DNA of 12,464 bases from positions 1 to 12,464 of the forward strand of contig JAPUKX010000099.1 in the NCBI GenBank assembly GCA_027295435.1, read 5' to 3'. The notes under the pieces were generated by a model, which had not been told where the DNA came from, ran no database searches, and saw nothing but the letters and a program-made list of their open reading frames with translations. Of the stretch, positions 8,577 through 12,464 are shown in pieces. The first letter of the stretch is position 1, and every line of letters begins with the position of its first letter. The translations under genes and the position numbers were made by a program. The stretch is from Planctomycetota bacterium (GTDB taxonomy: Bacteria; Planctomycetota; Phycisphaerae; Phycisphaerales; SM1A02).

Positions 8577-8931
8577 GGTTGTGTCCTTTCAGATTCCAGC
8601 CTCGCGGCCGTTGGGGTGCCAGGGGTGTCGGGCTCAGGTGTCCCGTCGATGTCATTGGGAGTCTGTGGGCCGGGCTTTCAGGCGAGGCGCTCTCCTTTTT
8701 TCACACTTCGGGCCGATCGGCGCTCGACAGGCTTGTCGGGGCGGCGCGATTTCCCCAAAAGGCGACCTGGCGGGCCGAAAACACTCTTGGCGTCCGGAAA
8801 TGGCTGGGTTGGGACCTCTCCGGAGCGCTTGGCGGCCGTAGACTTGGGTGCGAATCGCCTCAGGATTTGCCCGCAGATTTGCCGGTGGGCTGAAAGGAAA
8901 GCACCAGGCGACCCAAGAAACCAGGGAGGTG
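8577..8931. promoter_or_regulatory. Divergent 355-bp regulatory region between the coiled-coil and sigma factor genes
   Basis: No gene is supported here, unless the sigma factor starts early at the GTG at 8848. The region must hold the promoters of two divergent genes. It contains a T6 run at 8696-8701 and a short inverted repeat at 8723-8740. A few A-rich patches also occur (CCCCAAAAGG near 8755, CCGAAAACAC near 8777). I could not identify a convincing sigma-70 or ECF-type promoter by eye. Confidence 0.5.
8723..8740. repeat. Short inverted repeat in the divergent promoter region
   Basis: CTCGACA at 8723-8729 pairs with TGTCGGG at 8734-8740 across a 4-base loop: seven pairs, one of them G-T. 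It has no T-tract, so it is not a terminator. It could be an operator half-site pair or chance in GC-rich DNA. Confidence 0.4.
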
Positions 8932-8934
8932 ATG
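8925..8934 (+). promoter_or_regulatory. Strong Shine-Dalgarno sequence unusually close to the sigma factor start
   Basis: GGAGG at 8925-8929 is a perfect core match, but only two bases separate it from the ATG at 8932. There is no in-frame ATG, GTG or TTG at the normal 5-9 base distance. Either this close spacing is used, or translation begins at the in-frame GTG at 8848, which has no visible Shine-Dalgarno sequence. Confidence 0.5.
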
Positions 8935-9672
8935 AATACGCTCACAACGTCATTTGTCAAGCGGCTACGGGACCGCGATGACGCCGCGTGGTTCGAGCTG
9001 TGGGAGGTCTTCGGTCCGGTGCTGCGAGTACAGCTGTCAAAGTGGGGCCGCGGACGCATCGGGGTCGAGACGGTTCGCGACCTGACCCAGGAAACGCTCG
9101 CGGCGCTCTCGGACTCGATTGACCGCTACGACCCGACCCGTGGCGCGAGGTTCAGCACGTGGTTGCTGGCGATCGCCAAGCACGCACTGGGCGATGAGAT
9201 CGATCGGCGCATGGCCCTGAAGCGAGGGGCCGGCCGCAAGGCAATAGCCTTCGACGAGCGTTACATGGCCAAGGCTTCCGGCATCGACGCTGATCGCGTG
9301 TACGAGCAGAATGTCTTTCGAGCCAAGGTTTACGCGGCCATCCGCAAGACCGAGCCCGAGGTGGATTTTCTGCAATTTCAGGTCTATCGCATGCGTGTGT
9401 TCGACGGGCAATCAGGCAAACAGGTCGCCGAACAATTGGGGGTCAGTGAACCGACGGTCAGCCGGCATCTTCAGCGCGTGCGCGACCTGCTTCGCCGGCG
9501 GCTGGCCGAGACGATCGCGACCTATAGTTTCACTAAGGAGGAGCAGCGCGAGGTGCAGCGAGCCGGCCTCAGCGATGACGACTTGATGTTCGACGACGCC
9601 TTGGGGGAGATCTACCACCAACAATCGCGGCTGATCCTCGAGGATGAGGCGGCCGCGTCACAAGCGTTCTAG
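8932..9672 (+). CDS. ECF-like sigma-70 family RNA polymerase sigma factor with a C-terminal tail
   Basis: A 246-residue protein from the ATG at 8932. Region sigma-2 spans about 17-93, with the core-binding and -10 recognition stretch DLTQETLAALSDSIDRYDP (50-68) and FSTWLLAIAKHALGDEIDRR (74-93). Region sigma-4 carries the helix-turn-helix QVAEQLGVSEPTVSRHLQRV (about 164-183), which reads the -35 element. Region sigma-3 is absent, as in ECF factors. About 50 residues follow sigma-4, rich in acidic residues (SDDDLMFDDALGE, LEDE); a short ECF factor would normally stop near residue 195. The kinase gene begins 64 bp downstream on the same strand, and no anti-sigma factor is seen, so control by phosphorylation is plausible. 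ECF factors linked to Ser/Thr kinases are known in planctomycetes; that they act together here is inferred. The start is unsure: a GTG at 8848 is in frame and would add 28 residues. Confidence 0.9.
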   Translation: MNTLTTSFVKRLRDRDDAAWFELWEVFGPVLRVQLSKWGRGRIGVETVRDLTQETLAALSDSIDRYDPTRGARFSTWLLAIAKHALGDEIDRRMALKRGAGRKAIAFDERYMAKASGIDADRVYEQNVFRAKVYAAIRKTEPEVDFLQFQVYRMRVFDGQSGKQVAEQLGVSEPTVSRHLQRVRDLLRRRLAETIATYSFTKEEQREVQRAGLSDDDLMFDDALGEIYHQQSRLILEDEAAASQAF

Positions 9673-9736
9673 CATCCTCCGCCCGTAAAGGCCCCCTTGA
9701 CGTGCTGACAGCTCGGGAGGCTCAGGAGATCGCACC

Positions 9737-12121
9737 ATGACGTACGGCATTCTTTCCATATTAGTGTTCTGCTTTGTCATCGTGGTGGTGATCCTGGCGG
9801 TCCTCTTCCTCATAGTGCCACTGCTGCGCGGTATTGGTTGGTTGATCGGCGGGTTCTTCAAGAGCCTCGGTTGGCTGATTGGGCATGTCTTCGAGTTCAT
9901 CAGCGGCATGTTGAGGGACACTGTGCGATTCGTCGGGGCGCTGATCGCGGGGGTTGTGCTCCTTCCGGTGATGCTGCTGAACGTCGTCATCGGCCGATGG
10001 TCCGCCGCAGGTCATTTCGGCCGGTCGATGAAGCGGGAGTGCAGCGTGGCCGGGGTGTGCCTGTATCGCGTCGTGCTGCAACGGCCGTTGCGGTTCCTTT
10101 TGTTGGGCGGCCTACTGGAGGGGCTCGAGCAGCGCGTGGACGAGGCGGTACTCGCTATGCCGCCCGCCGACCAGCCTACTCGTCGCGCGTGGCGCAGCGG
10201 ACAGTTTGACGGCTACACCATCGTTGGGTCGCTGCCCAGCGGCGGATCCGGCGCCAAGCTCTACATTGCCGAGCCCCAGCCCCACAAACGCGCTGGGCAC
10301 CGTGACTTCCCCAAGCGCGTGGTGATCAAGTACTTTACCCTCAGCGACGGGTCCACTCTGCCGCAGATCGTGCGCGAGTCGCGGGCGTTGGAGGCGGCAA
10401 AGCAGCTTGGGCTCGTGCTCGAGCACGGCATGGACGAGCATCGCTTCTTCTACGTGATGCCGTACCATCACGGCGACCACCTGGGCATCATCACCCGCCA
10501 GCTTCACGGCGAATCGGACGGTCAGGGTCTGGGCCGGGGCCAACTGGCTGAGGTTATCAGTTACATCGAGGATCTCCTGGGCACGTTGTCGCGATACCAC
10601 CGGGGCGGCTTATGGCACAAGGACGTCAAGCCGGAGAACCTCATCGTCCATGACGGGCGGGTGCACCTCGTCGATTTAGGGCTGGTCACGCCGCTTCGAT
10701 CGGCCATGACCCTCACGACGCACGGCACGGAGTACTTCCGCGATCCGGAGATGGTGCGCATGGCGATTCGAGGCGTGAAGGTGCACCAGGTGGATGGAGC
10801 GAAGTTCGACATCTATGCGGTCGGTGCGGTGCTGTACTTCATAATTGAAGGCACCTTTCCAGCCCATGGCGGGCTGAGCACCTTTGACAAGAAGAGCCCC
10901 GAGGCGTTGCGGTGGATTATTCGCCGGGCCATGGCCGATTACAACAAGCGCTACGAGACGACCGAGCAAGTGCTCGCTGATCTTGAGATCGTTCGCGCCG
11001 CGGCCGATCCGTTCGCGGTGAAGCCAGCCGAGCTGCCGTCGATGCGCGGCCCAGGGGAGGTGGCGGCCCAGGACTTCGAGTCTGAACGGGCTGATGACCC
11101 TCAGGCGCAAGTCGTCGCCTCCGCCGGATCGCCGAAGCCCCCCTCCGATGAGCAGCGGGTCAAAATATGGGGCGCCTATGTGGGACCGGAAGGCGTTAAA
11201 GCGGGTCGTGTCACGGTGGATGACCAGGGCGTTGGGGTCGGCGCACAGCCCCCGCCACCGCCGGCCGCCGCAGGTCGTCGACCCAAGCTTCGTGTCACCA
11301 ACTGGTGGACCGGGGCCTATCAGGCCCAGGATCGCAGAATCGCTGCGGACGCCGCTGCCGCTGCCGCTGCCGCGGCTGCTGCCGGGCCGGCCTTGGGGAG
11401 GGCTGCCCGCGAATTCCGTGGCCAGGCCGAAGTACTGCGCCGCCGAGTGCGCAACCAGGCAGTCGGCGCCCGGCGGGCTGCTCGGGAGCAGATCAAGACG
11501 GCACGGGCGCGAGCCCGCGAAATGCACCGCGCCGCCCGCAACCATCGTCGCCAAGCCCTGGACCAGCGACAGCCGTCACCCATGCTCGCGTTCCTGGCGG
11601 TTGCGGTTTTGTTGGCTGGCGCTTTCCTGCTCCTGCCTTTGACTACCGAGCGTTCGGGTCGGGCAGAGGCCCAAGAGCTCGCGCGTCTGGCGGAGGCCGT
11701 GGCTGCGGCTCGCGCGCACACGAGTGGTCGGGGTTTGTCGCTCCTACTGGTCAACGATCATCCAGCCGCGACCGATCCCCTGGTGCAGGCGAAAGTGAAT
11801 AAGATTGTGCAGGAGCATCACGACCAGGGATGGGTTGTCCTCGTCGACAACCGGGATGCCGAGGTCGCGGTTCGCAAGTCTCTTCCAGCGGGGATGGTCG
11901 ATCCTGGTGAGCCGATGCCGCCGTTGTTGATAAAGACGCTTCTGCGGTACAACCTTGCCGGTATCCTTCGCATCTCATCGAGCCCGGGCGGAGGCGAGTC
12001 ACCCGAGCCTTACGTCACTCGGATCGTCGTGGGGCCGTCGGTGGACCCCATGTCGCCGCAGCCGGACGTTCCGACAGATGACAATGTCGATGAGCAGGTT
12101 CCCGATTCCGAGGACCGCTGA
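9737..12121 (+). CDS. Transmembrane Ser/Thr protein kinase with a C-terminal extracytoplasmic domain
   Basis: A 794-residue protein. AGGAG at 9724-9728, eight bases before the ATG, supports the start. Hydrophobic helices lie at about 5-30 and 65-86, with a Trp/Gly-rich amphipathic stretch between. The kinase domain covers about 155-425: Gly-rich loop SLPSGGSGAK, VVIK with Lys198, a probable helix-C Glu at 214 or 219, catalytic loop HKDVKPEN (H294, D296, K298, N301), DLG at 313-315 and DPE in place of APE. All catalytic residues are present, so it should be active. HRD reads HKD, which may mean that activation-loop phosphorylation matters less. A Pro-rich linker, an 11-Ala tract, an Arg-rich helix (about 560-610), a helix at about 616-637 and a C-terminal domain of some 155 residues follow. 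That last domain, probably outside the cytoplasm, matches nothing I recognise and could be the sensor. The gene is probably co-transcribed with the sigma factor 64 bp upstream. Confidence 0.92.
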   Translation: MTYGILSILVFCFVIVVVILAVLFLIVPLLRGIGWLIGGFFKSLGWLIGHVFEFISGMLRDTVRFVGALIAGVVLLPVMLLNVVIGRWSAAGHFGRSMKRECSVAGVCLYRVVLQRPLRFLLLGGLLEGLEQRVDEAVLAMPPADQPTRRAWRSGQFDGYTIVGSLPSGGSGAKLYIAEPQPHKRAGHRDFPKRVVIKYFTLSDGSTLPQIVRESRALEAAKQLGLVLEHGMDEHRFFYVMPYHHGDHLGIITRQLHGESDGQGLGRGQLAEVISYIEDLLGTLSRYHRGGLWHKDVKPENLIVHDGRVHLVDLGLVTPLRSAMTLTTHGTEYFRDPEMVRMAIRGVKVHQVDGAKFDIYAVGAVLYFIIEGTFPAHGGLSTFDKKSPEALRWIIRRAMADYNKRYETTEQVLADLEIVRAAADPFAVKPAELPSMRGPGEVAAQDFESERADDPQAQVVASAGSPKPPSDEQRVKIWGAYVGPEGVKAGRVTVDDQGVGVGAQPPPPPAAAGRRPKLRVTNWWTGAYQAQDRRIAADAAAAAAAAAAAGPALGRAAREFRGQAEVLRRRVRNQAVGARRAAREQIKTARARAREMHRAARNHRRQALDQRQPSPMLAFLAVAVLLAGAFLLLPLTTERSGRAEAQELARLAEAVAAARAHTSGRGLSLLLVNDHPAATDPLVQAKVNKIVQEHHDQGWVVLVDNRDAEVAVRKSLPAGMVDPGEPMPPLLIKTLLRYNLAGILRISSSPGGGESPEPYVTRIVVGPSVDPMSPQPDVPTDDNVDEQVPDSEDR
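11351..11383 (+). repeat. Alanine-coding GCN tract in the kinase linker
   Basis: Eleven consecutive alanine codons (residues 539-549). The first 21 bases are a near-perfect hexamer repeat alternating GCC and GCT. The tract lies between the kinase domain and the Arg-rich helix and could change length by slippage without shifting the frame if whole codons are gained or lost. Confidence 0.9.
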
Positions 12122-12213
12122 GCAAGTCTGGCTGGTCATCCTGATGAATCCTGCGGGTATGCGCCCGCGGGTACCGACCTATTCCGAAACCGGCCAAGCG
12201 ATTGCGACGTGTT

Positions 12214-12464
12214 CTAATCTTCGTTCTGCAGACGATCGGCACGCAGCGGCGGTAACGCGCGCAATCGCATCGTGTCCTTGTCCGGCACAATGTCAACGCT
12301 CCAGCGCATCGGGCCGAATGTGTAGCGGTCTAGGTCGAGCAGCGCGTGCTCGGCGTCCGCTTGCTCGGGCTCGGTGGCACGGGCGATGACTACATTCCGC
12401 ATCTCGAACTGGAAGGTGTCGGTCTCGGGGTTGACGACCACCTTGGCGGTCTTTGCGGCAATGT
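12214..12464 (-). CDS. Unrecognised protein, C-terminal fragment (5' end beyond the window)
   Basis: The frame is open from the right edge to a TAG at 12214, giving at least 83 residues of a longer protein. The visible part alternates charged and hydrophobic residues in a beta-strand-like way (VVVNPETDTFQFEMRNVVIA, YTFGPMRWSVDIV), then ends in a basic tail. This pattern recalls beta-rich envelope proteins such as the LptC/OstA type, but that is only a guess and I do not assign a name. A GTG at 12441 is in frame, but codons continue upstream of it without a stop, so the true start is probably outside. It is convergent with the kinase gene, with a 92-bp gap. Confidence 0.6.
   Translation of the reverse strand, partial: IAAKTAKVVVNPETDTFQFEMRNVVIARATEPEQADAEHALLDLDRYTFGPMRWSVDIVPDKDTMRLRALPPLRADRLQNED

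Noticed and set aside
8690..8702. T6 run that might end a terminator
   Set aside because: The stretch before it can form only a 4-5 bp stem with a very large loop, and no gene ends there.
10676..11554. A 292-residue open frame on the minus strand
   Set aside because: Antisense to the kinase gene; no domain and no ribosome binding site.
12153..12168. Small hairpin GCGGG / CCCGC downstream of the kinase gene
   Set aside because: The stem is only five base pairs and no T-tract follows on either strand, so it is not a convincing terminator.
1..12464. Mobile element, CRISPR array, tRNA or rRNA
   Set aside because: No transposase or integrase frame, no regularly spaced repeats and no tRNA- or rRNA-like segment was found on reading both strands.

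Overview
The window is about 12.5 kb of GC-rich bacterial DNA with dense, mostly long genes. Several features point to a planctomycete-type bacterium, possibly Phycisphaerae: paired von Willebrand factor A (VWA) membrane proteins, a VIT-VWA secreted protein, and an RNA polymerase sigma factor directly followed by a transmembrane Ser/Thr kinase. This assignment is an inference from gene content and style; there is no rRNA or other marker gene in the window.

Left block (1-4908, minus strand): two translationally coupled genes. The first-transcribed encodes a three-helix membrane protein with a very long Gln/Glu/Arg-rich coiled-coil region (4908-2866). Its stop codon overlaps the GTG start of a large BatA-like protein with two VWA domains and a glutamine-amidotransferase-like domain between them (2869 to beyond base 1). 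This pair resembles the membrane part of MoxR/DUF58/Bat (aerotolerance-type) operons; the rest would lie left of the window.

Centre (5127-7451, plus strand): a secreted VIT-VWA protein, transcribed divergently from the left block across a 218-bp gap. It ends in a rho-independent terminator. About 20 bp further on, a second terminator faces the other way and closes the convergent minus-strand gene at 7632-8576, which encodes an exported or membrane-anchored coiled-coil protein.

Right block (8577-12121): a 355-bp gene-free region separates the coiled-coil gene from a plus-strand pair, an ECF-like sigma factor with an acidic C-terminal tail (8932-9672) and a 794-residue transmembrane protein kinase with a C-terminal extracytoplasmic domain (9737-12121). 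The likely logic is that the kinase senses an envelope signal and changes the activity of the sigma factor. The divergent coiled-coil envelope protein could be a target or a sensor partner. This is inference. The right edge carries the 3' end of an unrecognised minus-strand gene (12464-12214), convergent with the kinase.

No tRNA, rRNA, CRISPR array, insertion sequence, integrase or phage gene was seen. The candidates for a less-described system are the sigma factor / transmembrane kinase / coiled-coil trio and the dual-VWA / coiled-coil membrane pair.
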